Below the pieces are notes generated by a model, which was not told where the DNA came from, did no database searches, and was given only the letters and a program-made list of their open reading frames with translations. DNA of 64,000 nt from Xylophilus sp. GOD-11R (GTDB taxonomy: Bacteria; Pseudomonadota; Gammaproteobacteria; Burkholderiales; Burkholderiaceae_C): positions 1,674,001-1,738,000 of the forward strand of contig NZ_CP137854.1 in the NCBI RefSeq assembly GCF_033546935.1. The letters are read 5' to 3'. Below are positions 1 through 8,242 of the stretch, in pieces (the stretch's first letter is position 1; the number at the start of each line of letters is the position of its first letter). The translations under genes were made by a program, and so were the position numbers.

Positions 1-268
1 TCAACATCCTCAAGACATCGAGCGCTTCCGGCGTGGCGGTCGCGCCCTCGGGCTGCTTGCGGCCCATGAGCAGGTCCATCAGATCGTGGTCCGACAGATC
101 CATCAGTTGTGTCATGCCGCGTGCCTGCCGCACGGTGAGCGTGTCGGCGTGGCGGGCGAAGAAGCGCTCGATGAACAGGTCGTTCTCGAGCAGGCCGCGC
201 CGGCAGCGCCAGCGCAGCTTGCTGAGCGAACGCTCGTCGACGAGCGCTTCGTCCGGCACGGCTTGCAT
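1..268 (-). CDS. sdhE: FAD assembly factor SdhE (partial, 3' end off window)
   Basis: SdhE is a small soluble factor that helps attach FAD covalently to the flavoprotein subunit SdhA. The reading frame starts at an ATG at 268 and is open to the window edge, giving about 89 codons; the end of the gene lies outside. The family signature RRG with following acidic residues is visible (RRG at residues 23-25, then LLENDLFIERF), as are the DHDLMDLLMG helix residues near the C terminus. It starts 19 nt after the sdhB stop on the same strand, so it is very likely co-transcribed with the dehydrogenase it matures. A GTG immediately upstream (271) is an alternative start. Confidence 0.88.
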   Translation of the reverse strand, partial: MQAVPDEALVDERSLSKLRWRCRRGLLENDLFIERFFARHADTLTVRQARGMTQLMDLSDHDLMDLLMGRKQPEGATATPEALDVLRML

Positions 269-287
269 CACGGATTCGATGGCGGGA

Positions 288-992
288 TCAGACGGCCCGG
301 CGGACCATCAGCTCCTTGATCTTGCCGATCGCCTTGGTGGGGTTGAGACCCTTGGGGCAGACATCGACGCAGTTCATGATGGTGTGGCAGCGGAACAGGC
401 GGTACGGATCCTCGAGGTTGTCGAGGCGGTCGCCGGTGGCGTTGTCGCGACTGTCGGCGATGAAGCGGTAGGCCTGCAGCAGGCCGGCCGGGCCGACGAA
501 CTTGTCGGGGTTCCACCAGAAGCTCGGGCAGCTGGTCGAGCAGCTGGCGCACAGGATGCACTCGTACAGGCCGTCGAGTTCTTCGCGCTCTTCCGGGCTC
601 TGCAGGCGTTCCTTTTCGGGCGGCCGGCTGTCGTTGATCAGGTAAGGCTTGATCGAGTGGTACTGGTTGAAGAAGTGGGTCATGTCCACGATCACGTCGC
701 GGATGACCGGCAGGCCCGGCAGTGGCTTGATGACGATCGGGTCCTTCAACGTGCGCAAGTTGGTCAGGCAGGCCAGGCCGTTCTTGCCGTTGATGTTCAT
801 CGCATCGGAGCCGCACACGCCTTCGCGGCAGGAGCGGCGAAAGGCGATGGTCGGGTCGATGGCCTTGAGCTTGATCAGCGCGTCGAGCAGCATGCGTTCA
901 TTGCCTTCGAGTTCGATCTCGATGGTCTGCATGTAGGGCTTGGCGTCCTTGTCCGGGTCGTAGCGATAGATCTTGAATGTGCGCTTTTGCAT
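288..992 (-). CDS. sdhB: Succinate dehydrogenase iron-sulfur subunit
   Basis: The 234-aa iron-sulfur subunit of complex II passes electrons from the SdhA flavin to quinone. All three cluster-binding regions are intact. The [2Fe-2S] loop has C55, C60, D63 and C75, with the Asp ligand also seen in E. coli. The ferredoxin-like half has C145, C148, C151, C155 and C202, C208, C212 for the [4Fe-4S] and [3Fe-4S] centres. Length is standard. It lies 30 nt downstream of sdhA and 19 nt upstream of sdhE, in the order sdhC-sdhD-sdhA-sdhB-sdhE read on the minus strand. Confidence 0.97.
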   Translation of the reverse strand: MQKRTFKIYRYDPDKDAKPYMQTIEIELEGNERMLLDALIKLKAIDPTIAFRRSCREGVCGSDAMNINGKNGLACLTNLRTLKDPIVIKPLPGLPVIRDVIVDMTHFFNQYHSIKPYLINDSRPPEKERLQSPEEREELDGLYECILCASCSTSCPSFWWNPDKFVGPAGLLQAYRFIADSRDNATGDRLDNLEDPYRLFRCHTIMNCVDVCPKGLNPTKAIGKIKELMVRRAV

Positions 993-1022
993 GATGTACT
1001 TTCGCGTGGGTTGCCGGACTGA

Positions 1023-2831
1023 TCAGAACGTGCGGACCTTGGGCGGCACGGTGTCGACGGTCAGCGGCTTCATGCGGACCGGTTTGTAGGCCAGGCTGTT
1101 GGTGGCGCTGTACCACAAGGTGTGCTTCATCCACTCCTTGTCGTTGCGGCCGAGCGGGAACTCGGCGTCGTCGGCGGGACGTTCGTAGTCGTCGACGGTG
1201 TGGGCGCCACGGCATTCCTTGCGCGCTGCGGCAGACACCATGGTGGCCTGCGCCACTTCGATCAGGTTGTCGACTTCCAGGGCTTCGATGCGGGCGGTGT
1301 TGAAGACGCGCGACTTGTCCTTGAGCGTGACGTTGGCCACGCGCTTGCGGATCTCGGCGATCTTGGCCACGCCTTCGTCCATGACCGACTGCTGGCGGAA
1401 CACGGCGGCATGCGCCTGCATCGTGGCGCGGATGTCGGCAGCGACGTCCTGGGCGTATTCACCGGACGTGGAGTCTTCCAGTTCGTTCAGGCGCTTCAGG
1501 GTACGGTCGGCCGCATGGGCCGGCAGCGACTTGTGCTCCTTGAGCTTGTCGTTGAACTCGACGATGTGGTTGCCGGCCGCGCGGCCGAAGACCAGCAGGT
1601 CGAGCAGCGAGTTGGTGCCCAGGCGGTTGGCGCCGTGCACCGACACGCAGGAGCATTCGCCGACCGCGTACAGGCCCTTGACCACCACGCTCTCGTTGGC
1701 TTCGTTCTGGGTGACGACCTGGCCGTTGATGTTGGTGGGGATGCCGCCCATCTGGTAATGGATGGTGGGCACCACCGGGATCGGCTCGCGGGTGATGTCG
1801 ACGTTGGCGAAGTTATGGCCGATCTCTTCGACCGAGGGCAGGCGCTTGCGGATGGTGTCGGCGCCCAGGTGGTCGAGCTTGAGCAGGATGTGGTCCTTGT
1901 TGGGACCGCAGCCACGGCCTTCCTTGATTTCCTGGTCCATGCAGCGCGAGACAAAGTCGCGCGGGGCCAGGTCCTTCAGGGTAGGCGCATAGCGTTCCAT
2001 GAAGCGCTCGCCGTTGGCGTTGAGCAGGATCGCGCCTTCGCCGCGGCAGCCTTCGGTCAGCAGCACGCCGGCACCGAACACGCCGGTGGGGTGGAACTGC
2101 CAGAACTCCATGTCCTGCAGCGGGATGCCGGCGCGCGCCGCCATGCCCAGGCCGTCGCCGGTGTTGATGAAGGCGTTGGTGGACGCCTGGAAGATGCGGC
2201 CGGCGCCGCCGGTGGCCAGCAGCACGGTCTTGGCCTGCAGGATGTGCAGGTCGCCGGTTTCCATCTCGAGCGCGGTCACGCCGACGACGTCGCCTTCGTC
2301 GTCGCGGATCAGGTCGAGCGCCATCCATTCCACGAAGAACTGGGTGCGGGACTCCACGTTCTTCTGGTAGAGCGTGTGCAGCATCGCGTGGCCGGTGCGG
2401 TCGGCCGCGGCGCAGGCGCGTTGCACCGGCTTTTCGCCGTAGTTGGCGGTGTGGCCGCCGAAGGGACGCTGGTAGATGGTGCCGTCGGGATTGCGGTCGA
2501 AGGGCATCCCGAAGTGTTCGAGCTCGTAGACCACCTTCGGTGCCTCACGGCACATGAACTCGATGGCGTCCTGGTCGCCCAGCCAGTCGGAGCCCTTGAT
2601 GGTGTCGTAGAAGTGGTAGTGCCAGTTGTCCTCGCTCATGTTGCCGAGCGAGGCGCCGACGCCGCCCTGTGCCGCGACGGTGTGCGAGCGGGTGGGAAAG
2701 ACCTTGGACAGAACCGCGACGTTCAGGCCCGCGCGGGAGAGTTGCAGCGAGGCGCGCATCCCGGAGCCGCCGGCGCCGATGATGACGACGTCGAACTTGC
2801 GCTTGGTGATATCGGACGTGGAGTAGGTCAT
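1023..2831 (-). CDS. sdhA: Succinate dehydrogenase flavoprotein subunit
   Basis: The 602-aa catalytic subunit oxidises succinate to fumarate using covalently bound FAD. The N terminus carries the dinucleotide-binding motif GAGGSG (residues 19-24), and RSHTVAAQGG contains the histidine (about residue 50) that binds FAD covalently. The C-terminal catalytic and capping domains are full length. The frame is open further upstream, but that extension overlaps sdhD. The ATG at 2831 gives the family's usual N terminus and leaves a 5-nt gap after the sdhD stop, so it is chosen as the start. Confidence 0.97.
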   Translation of the reverse strand: MTYSTSDITKRKFDVVIIGAGGSGMRASLQLSRAGLNVAVLSKVFPTRSHTVAAQGGVGASLGNMSEDNWHYHFYDTIKGSDWLGDQDAIEFMCREAPKVVYELEHFGMPFDRNPDGTIYQRPFGGHTANYGEKPVQRACAAADRTGHAMLHTLYQKNVESRTQFFVEWMALDLIRDDEGDVVGVTALEMETGDLHILQAKTVLLATGGAGRIFQASTNAFINTGDGLGMAARAGIPLQDMEFWQFHPTGVFGAGVLLTEGCRGEGAILLNANGERFMERYAPTLKDLAPRDFVSRCMDQEIKEGRGCGPNKDHILLKLDHLGADTIRKRLPSVEEIGHNFANVDITREPIPVVPTIHYQMGGIPTNINGQVVTQNEANESVVVKGLYAVGECSCVSVHGANRLGTNSLLDLLVFGRAAGNHIVEFNDKLKEHKSLPAHAADRTLKRLNELEDSTSGEYAQDVAADIRATMQAHAAVFRQQSVMDEGVAKIAEIRKRVANVTLKDKSRVFNTARIEALEVDNLIEVAQATMVSAAARKECRGAHTVDDYERPADDAEFPLGRNDKEWMKHTLWYSATNSLAYKPVRMKPLTVDTVPPKVRTF

Positions 2832-2836
2832 TTTTT

Positions 2837-3202
2837 TTACAGCCTCCACAGCACCTGGACCATGTAGCCGACACAGCCGACCAGCCAGAAGATGGAGAGG
2901 ATTTGGAGGATCAGGCGGACGACCACGGGCTTGACGTAGTCCATCCAGATGTCGCGCATGCCGACCCAGGCGTGATAGCCGAGGGCGACAATGGTGACCA
3001 GGGTGAGCACCTTCATCCATTGCGCGGAGAAGATGCCGGCCCACAGGTCGTAGCTGAGCGGGCCGTGCGAGAAGATGACCTGCGCCAGCAGCACGACGGT
3101 GAAGGCCGCCATGAGCAGGGCGGTGCCGCGCTGGGCGATCCAGTCGCGCAGGCCGTAGTGGGCGCCGACGACGACGCGCTTGGAACCGTAATTGACGGAC
3201 AT
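2837..3202 (-). CDS. sdhD: Succinate dehydrogenase membrane anchor subunit
   Basis: A 121-aa hydrophobic protein with three predicted membrane helices (about residues 25-45, 60-82 and 95-117). It anchors SdhAB and, with SdhC, forms the haem b and quinone site. The middle helix keeps the HAWVGMRDIWMDY segment, typical of SdhD helix II and its haem-ligand and quinone region. It sits between sdhC (34-nt gap) and sdhA (5-nt gap). Position and topology leave little doubt, although SdhD sequences diverge strongly between taxa. Confidence 0.93.
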   Translation of the reverse strand: MSVNYGSKRVVVGAHYGLRDWIAQRGTALLMAAFTVVLLAQVIFSHGPLSYDLWAGIFSAQWMKVLTLVTIVALGYHAWVGMRDIWMDYVKPVVVRLILQILSIFWLVGCVGYMVQVLWRL

Positions 3203-3236
3203 GGTGGGGTTTGCTCCGGTCTTTTTCTAATGGGAT

Positions 3237-3662
3237 TCAGTACAGGCCGAACAGCTTGGCGCCAAGCACGATGGTCAGCAGGACGCTGGCGACGATCACG
3301 CCGGTGGCGGTCTTCTGGCCGATCTTCTTCTCGACCGCGTGGTGGTTCACGTCCATCCACAGGTGGCGCAGGCCGGCGATGAAGTGGTGCAGGTAGGCCC
3401 AGATCAGGGCCAGGCAGAAGAGCTTGAGCAGGATGCCACCGAAGCCGACGTTGAAGATGCTGCTGAAACGGGCGAAGGAGATTTCGGAGCTGACGGTCAT
3501 GTCGAACATCCAGATCACCAGCGGCAGCAGGACGAACATCATCAGACCGCTGATCCGGTGGAGGATCGACACCCAGCCTGCTGCCGGCAGACGGTAGGTG
3601 GTGAGGTCGGTGAAAGCGTTGATATTGCGGAATTCGGGCCGCTTTTTGGAGAGTTCTGCCAT
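3237..3662 (-). CDS. sdhC: Succinate dehydrogenase cytochrome b556 subunit
   Basis: The 141-aa larger membrane anchor of complex II has three hydrophobic helices. Two family motifs are visible. RPEFRNINAFTDLTTYRLP followed by SILHRISG is the N-terminal signature (H and R near the quinone site), and HHFIAGLRHLWMD carries the haem-ligand histidine region. It is the first structural gene of the minus-strand sdhCDAB-sdhE operon. About 106 nt separate it from the upstream gntR gene on the same strand, so it could be read from its own promoter in that gap or from the gntR promoter. Confidence 0.95.
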   Translation of the reverse strand: MAELSKKRPEFRNINAFTDLTTYRLPAAGWVSILHRISGLMMFVLLPLVIWMFDMTVSSEISFARFSSIFNVGFGGILLKLFCLALIWAYLHHFIAGLRHLWMDVNHHAVEKKIGQKTATGVIVASVLLTIVLGAKLFGLY

Positions 3663-3768
3663 GGGGATTTTTGCTTTCTGCTTGTAACTGCCAGGTAATC
3701 GGGTTGCGAAGCGCCCAAAATTCTATTGCACGTATGAGGTATTACCCGGAATAGACCGAGCCGCACGC
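3663..3768 (-). promoter_or_regulatory. Candidate sdhC promoter region
   Basis: This 106-nt non-coding spacer between gntR and sdhC is AT-richer than its surroundings. Read on the minus strand it contains a TAGAAT hexamer usable as a -10 box, but no convincing -35 element. The dyad found upstream of gntR is not repeated here. This is an inferred promoter location only. Confidence 0.3.
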
Positions 3769-4548
3769 TCAGTTCAGCTGGTTGTGGTAGTGGTGCGAGT
3801 CGGTTCGGTAGAGGCCGCGACGGAGTTCCATCGGCGTGTCGTTGTAGGTGAAGGAGAGCCGCTCCACGCTCAGCAGCGGGCTGGCGTCGGCCACGTCGAG
3901 CAACGAGGCCTGGTCGGCGCTGGCGGCGACGGCGCGGAGCTTTTCGCTGGCGCGCACCATGCGAACACCGAATTCGAGCTCGAACATGGCGTAGGTGGGG
4001 CCTTTGTACGCCAGCATCTGCGCGGCGGTCAGGCCCTTGAAGGTCTGGCCGGGCAGCCAGATGTCTTCGAGGATGCGTGGCACGCCGCCGAAGAGCAGGA
4101 TGCGACGGGTCTGCATGACCGGTTCGCCGGCGCGCAGTTGCAGGGCGCGGGCGACTTCGGCCGAAGCACGCACCCGCTTGCATTCGAGGATGCGGCGATC
4201 GGAGTGTTCGTATTCGCCGGAGTCGTTGCGCAGCTTGAGAAAGCGGTACTGCACATGCCGCTCGGAATGGGTGGCCACGAAAGTGCCCTTGCCCTGACGG
4301 CGGATCAGCAGGTTGTCGCCCGCGAGCTCGTCGATGGCCTTGCGTACCGTGCCCTGACTGACACGAAAGCGCAGTGCCAGGTCGGTTTCGCTGGGAATGG
4401 ATTCGCCGGGTTTCCAGTCGCCGGATTCAAGCCGCTGCAGAATCAAAGTCTTGATCTGCTGGTAGAGCGGGCTGAATGCGGGAGCCGCGCCCTCGTCGGG
4501 GACGATGTCGGTGGCGGATTGTTCCGCTGCTGGAGGGACGGATGGCAT
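3769..4548 (-). CDS. GntR/HutC-family (UTRA) transcriptional regulator
   Basis: A 259-aa repressor-type regulator. Residues about 27-92 form a GntR winged helix (PLYQQIKTLIL, IPSETDLALRF, SQGTVRKAIDEL, RRQGKGTF). Residues about 110-250 form a UTRA ligand-binding domain typical of the HutC subgroup. It lies between sdhCDAB (same strand, downstream) and mdh (divergent), a setting seen in Comamonadaceae where such a regulator is thought to control TCA genes. The effector is unknown. The frame is open up to 4608, but the ATG at 4548 is preferred because the upstream extension would cross the palindromic site at 4591-4608. Confidence 0.9.
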   Translation of the reverse strand: MPSVPPAAEQSATDIVPDEGAAPAFSPLYQQIKTLILQRLESGDWKPGESIPSETDLALRFRVSQGTVRKAIDELAGDNLLIRRQGKGTFVATHSERHVQYRFLKLRNDSGEYEHSDRRILECKRVRASAEVARALQLRAGEPVMQTRRILLFGGVPRILEDIWLPGQTFKGLTAAQMLAYKGPTYAMFELEFGVRMVRASEKLRAVAASADQASLLDVADASPLLSVERLSFTYNDTPMELRRGLYRTDSHHYHNQLN

Positions 4549-4590
4549 CGTGAAGGCGGGAAGGGCGTGCTGCCTGGAACTCCGGCGATC

Positions 4591-4608
4591 ATATCTTATA
4601 TAAGACAT
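4591..4608. promoter_or_regulatory. Operator-like palindrome between gntR and mdh
   Basis: The core TCTTATATAAGA (4594-4605) is a perfect 12-bp palindrome. It extends to an 18-bp dyad of the form ATrTCTTATATAAGAyAT with a single mismatched pair. An ATAAGAC direct repeat follows on the right side. It lies 43-60 nt upstream of the gntR start and about 150 nt upstream of mdh in the divergent intergenic region. This fits a site for the GntR/HutC protein encoded beside it, controlling itself and mdh. The binding assignment is inference from position and symmetry. Confidence 0.65.
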
Positions 4609-4756
4609 AAGACAAGTTGACCCGCTTGATTTAACGGCAGTACACTCCCGCGCTGTCCGCCCAGCGACGAACTTTCGTTACGCCATGCCGACACGATCAG
4701 GCGAGCGGCAAGCGGCGGGCGACCATTTCTCACTACCCATCCCCGGAGTCCTTTCC

Positions 4757-5746
<990 letters not shown>

Positions 5747-5779
5747 GCCTTGATTCGAACAAGACCGTACAGGAACACC

Positions 5780-6556
5780 ATGGCCGAATGGAACCCCAGC
5801 CTCTACAGCCGCTTCGAGGACGAGCGCACGCGCCCGGCCCGTGAGTTGCTGGCGCGGGTTCCGCTCGGCCAGGCGCGCCTGGCGGTCGACCTGGGCTGCG
5901 GGCCCGGCAACTCCACCGAGTTGATCGTCGCCCGTTTCCCCGACGCTACCGTCATCGGTACCGACAATTCAAAGCCCATGCTGGAGAGCGCCGGCCAGCG
6001 CCTGCCGGGCGTGCGCTTCGATTTGTCCGATATCGCCTCCTGGCAGCCCGAAACGCCGCCGGACCTCGTCTATGCCAATGCCTCCCTGCAGTGGGTGCCG
6101 GGCCACGAGACGCTGATTCCGCGCCTGTTCGCCAGCCTTGCACCCGGCGGCGTGCTGGCGGTGCAGATGCCCGACAACCGCGACGAGCCCACCCACCGCG
6201 CCATGCGCGAAGTGGGCGCCTTGCAGCCCTGGGCCGAATGCATCGGCGACCTGGAAAAGCTGCGGACCGCCATCCTGCCTCTTGCCGCCTATTACGACAT
6301 GCTCGCGCCGCAGGCAGCAGCGGTCGACGTCTGGCACACCGTGTACCAGCACCCCATGGATTCGGCGCAGGCCATCGTCGACTGGGTCAGCGGTACCGGG
6401 CTGAAGCCCTTCGTCGCGCCGCTCGGACCGGAACTCGAAGCGAGCTACCGGGCCGAATACCTGCGCCGCATCGAGGCGTCGTACCCGCCGCGCTCCGACG
6501 GTCGCCGGCTGCTGGCGTTCCCGCGCATGTTCATCGTGGCGCAACGCAAGGCATGA
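5780..6556 (+). CDS. tam: Trans-aconitate 2-methyltransferase
   Basis: A 258-aa SAM-dependent methyltransferase. Motif I is VDLGCGPGNS (37-46), and SLQWVPGHETL resembles the post-I region of the Tam family. Tam esterifies trans-aconitate, a spontaneous isomer of cis-aconitate that inhibits aconitase. Placement in the same run of genes as aconitase B supports the assignment. The start at 5780 (MAEWNPSLY) matches the usual N terminus. The stop overlaps the next gene in an ATGA, implying translational coupling to the CitE-like lyase. Confidence 0.88.
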   Translation: MAEWNPSLYSRFEDERTRPARELLARVPLGQARLAVDLGCGPGNSTELIVARFPDATVIGTDNSKPMLESAGQRLPGVRFDLSDIASWQPETPPDLVYANASLQWVPGHETLIPRLFASLAPGGVLAVQMPDNRDEPTHRAMREVGALQPWAECIGDLEKLRTAILPLAAYYDMLAPQAAAVDVWHTVYQHPMDSAQAIVDWVSGTGLKPFVAPLGPELEASYRAEYLRRIEASYPPRSDGRRLLAFPRMFIVAQRKA

Positions 6557-7557
6557 ACTACGAAGCCGCCCTGCATCCACGCGCGGCGCTGCTGGGCGCC
6601 CAGGCCGGGGCGGTCGTGCTGCCGGTGTGCGACCACTACAGCGGCGTCGAGGCGCGCATGCGCAAGAGCCTGCAGCTGCAGTCCGAAATGACCGAGGAGT
6701 TCGGCACCTGCGTGTTCGACGTCACCCTGGACTGCGAGGACGGCGCCCGCACCGGCGCCGAAGCCGAACACGCCGCCCTGGTCACCGAGCTCGCTCTTGC
6801 CGCTGCCGCCGATGCGCGCGTGGCGGTGCGGGTGCATCCGGTCGACCATCCGGCCTTCGATGCCGACGTACAGACCATCGTCGGCCGTGCGGGCGGGCGC
6901 TTGCGCCATGTGATGGTGCCCAAGGTCGAGACCGTCGCCGACGTGGAGCGCGCAGCGCAGGCCCTGGATGCCGCCGGTGCGCCGGACCTGCCGTTGCAGG
7001 TGCTCATCGAATCACCGGGCGCCGTGCACCGCGCCTTCGAGATCGCCGCGCACCCGCGGGTACAGTCGCTCTCCTTCGGACTGATGGACTTCGTCTCAGC
7101 CCACGCCGGCGCCATTCCCGCCGCGGGCATGGGCGTGGCCGGGCAGTTCAGCCATCCGCTGGTGGTGCGCGCCAAGCTCGACATCGCGTCGGCCGCGCAT
7201 GCATCCGGCAAGGTGCCGTCGCATTGCGTGGTCACCGAGTTTTCCGACACCGCCGCCATCGAGCGGGCCGCCCGCATGGCCGCCCGCGATTTCGGCTACA
7301 CCCGCATGTGGAGCATCCACCCGGCGCAGATCCGCCCGGTGCTGCAAGCCTTCGCACCCGATCCGTCCGACATCGAGACCGCCGCCCGCATCGTCGCCGC
7401 CGCCCAGGCCGCCGACTGGGCGCCGATCGCTTTCGACGGAAACCTGCACGACCGCGCCAGTTACCGTCACTATTGGCAGGTGCTGGAGCGCGCCCACCGC
7501 ACCGGCCGACCCTTGCCGCCGCAGGCGCGGGATTGGTTCACGCCAGCCGCCGCCTGA
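6553..7557 (+). CDS. CoA ester lyase, HpcH/HpaI aldolase / CitE-like family
   Basis: A 334-aa (beta/alpha)8 lyase of the citrate-lyase-beta-like family. Visible signatures are VFDVTLDCEDGA (acidic metal and CoA region), the VPKVETV strand, LIESPGAV with a metal-binding Glu, and FGLMDFVSAH. Such enzymes cleave malyl-, methylmalyl- or citramalyl-CoA; no citrate lyase alpha or gamma subunit is nearby, so it is not citrate lyase itself. The ATG at 6553 overlaps the tam stop by 4 nt. The exact acyl-CoA substrate cannot be read from sequence. Confidence 0.87.
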   Translation: MNYEAALHPRAALLGAQAGAVVLPVCDHYSGVEARMRKSLQLQSEMTEEFGTCVFDVTLDCEDGARTGAEAEHAALVTELALAAAADARVAVRVHPVDHPAFDADVQTIVGRAGGRLRHVMVPKVETVADVERAAQALDAAGAPDLPLQVLIESPGAVHRAFEIAAHPRVQSLSFGLMDFVSAHAGAIPAAGMGVAGQFSHPLVVRAKLDIASAAHASGKVPSHCVVTEFSDTAAIERAARMAARDFGYTRMWSIHPAQIRPVLQAFAPDPSDIETAARIVAAAQAADWAPIAFDGNLHDRASYRHYWQVLERAHRTGRPLPPQARDWFTPAAA

Positions 7558-7600
7558 TAACCCCTACGATGCCGTCCCCGCGTATTTGCCGAGATTCCGA

Positions 7601-8203
7601 ATGAACAAGTTCCTCCTTGCCAGCCTGCTGGCCTGCGCTCTCCCTTTGGCCGCCCAGGCCCAGGACGCCGCCAAGCCCGCCGCGAAGGCCGCGACCAAGC
7701 CTGCCGCCGCCGCCAAGCCTGCGACGACGACCAAGGCGGCCGCCAAGCCCGCCCAGAACAAGGCCAAGCCCAAGCTGGCGCGCTCCGCCGCGAAAGCGGT
7801 GGAGGAGGTGACGCCCGTCGACACCGACACCGATATCGTGCTGTCGCCCGAAGACATCGAGATCGCCGGCCGCGTCTACACCGGCAGGATCAACTGCGAA
7901 CTCGGCGCCAACGTCGAGGTCACCGCTGACGAAAAACGCCCCGGCTTCTTCGTCGTGAAGATCCAGCGCAACCGCTACCACATGCACCCGGTCGCCAGCC
8001 GCACCGGCGCCATCCGCCTCGAAGACCCGCGCGCGGGCGCTCTCTGGCTGCAGCTCGGCAACAAGTCGATGCTGATGAACCAGAAGCTCGGCGAGCGCAT
8101 GGCCGACGAATGCCAGAGCCCGCAGCAGACCGCGATGGCCGAGGAGCTGCGCAAGAACCCGCCCAAGGCCCTCTTCGAAGGTGCCGACGCTCCCAAGAAT
8201 TGA
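7601..8203 (+). CDS. Secreted Lys/Ala/Pro-rich hypothetical protein
   Basis: A 200-aa protein I do not recognise by function. It starts with a Sec signal peptide (hydrophobic residues 4-18, likely cleavage after AQA). A low-complexity Ala/Lys/Pro/Thr stretch of about 45 residues follows, recalling histone-like tails or periplasmic linkers. A folded C-terminal domain starts around residue 75 (VLSPEDIEIAGRVYTG, then the CELG and DEC cysteines). It lies between the CitE-like gene and acnB, 43 nt and 39 nt from its neighbours, so probably in the same transcript. Close relatives appear to be conserved in Comamonadaceae next to acnB, but I cannot check this here. Confidence 0.8.
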   Translation: MNKFLLASLLACALPLAAQAQDAAKPAAKAATKPAAAAKPATTTKAAAKPAQNKAKPKLARSAAKAVEEVTPVDTDTDIVLSPEDIEIAGRVYTGRINCELGANVEVTADEKRPGFFVVKIQRNRYHMHPVASRTGAIRLEDPRAGALWLQLGNKSMLMNQKLGERMADECQSPQQTAMAEELRKNPPKALFEGADAPKN

Positions 8204-8242
8204 TTTCCCCCCTCCCATCCCCCACGATTCCGACGGAGAACG

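Noticed and set aside
1122..2867. 581-codon open frame on the plus strand opposite sdhA
   Set aside because: It is the mirror of sdhA codon bias in high-GC DNA; sdhA is unambiguous and full length.
3023..3044. Longer N terminus for SdhA starting within sdhD
   Set aside because: It would add 71 residues of sdhD antisense-like sequence; the ATG at 2831 gives the conserved N terminus.
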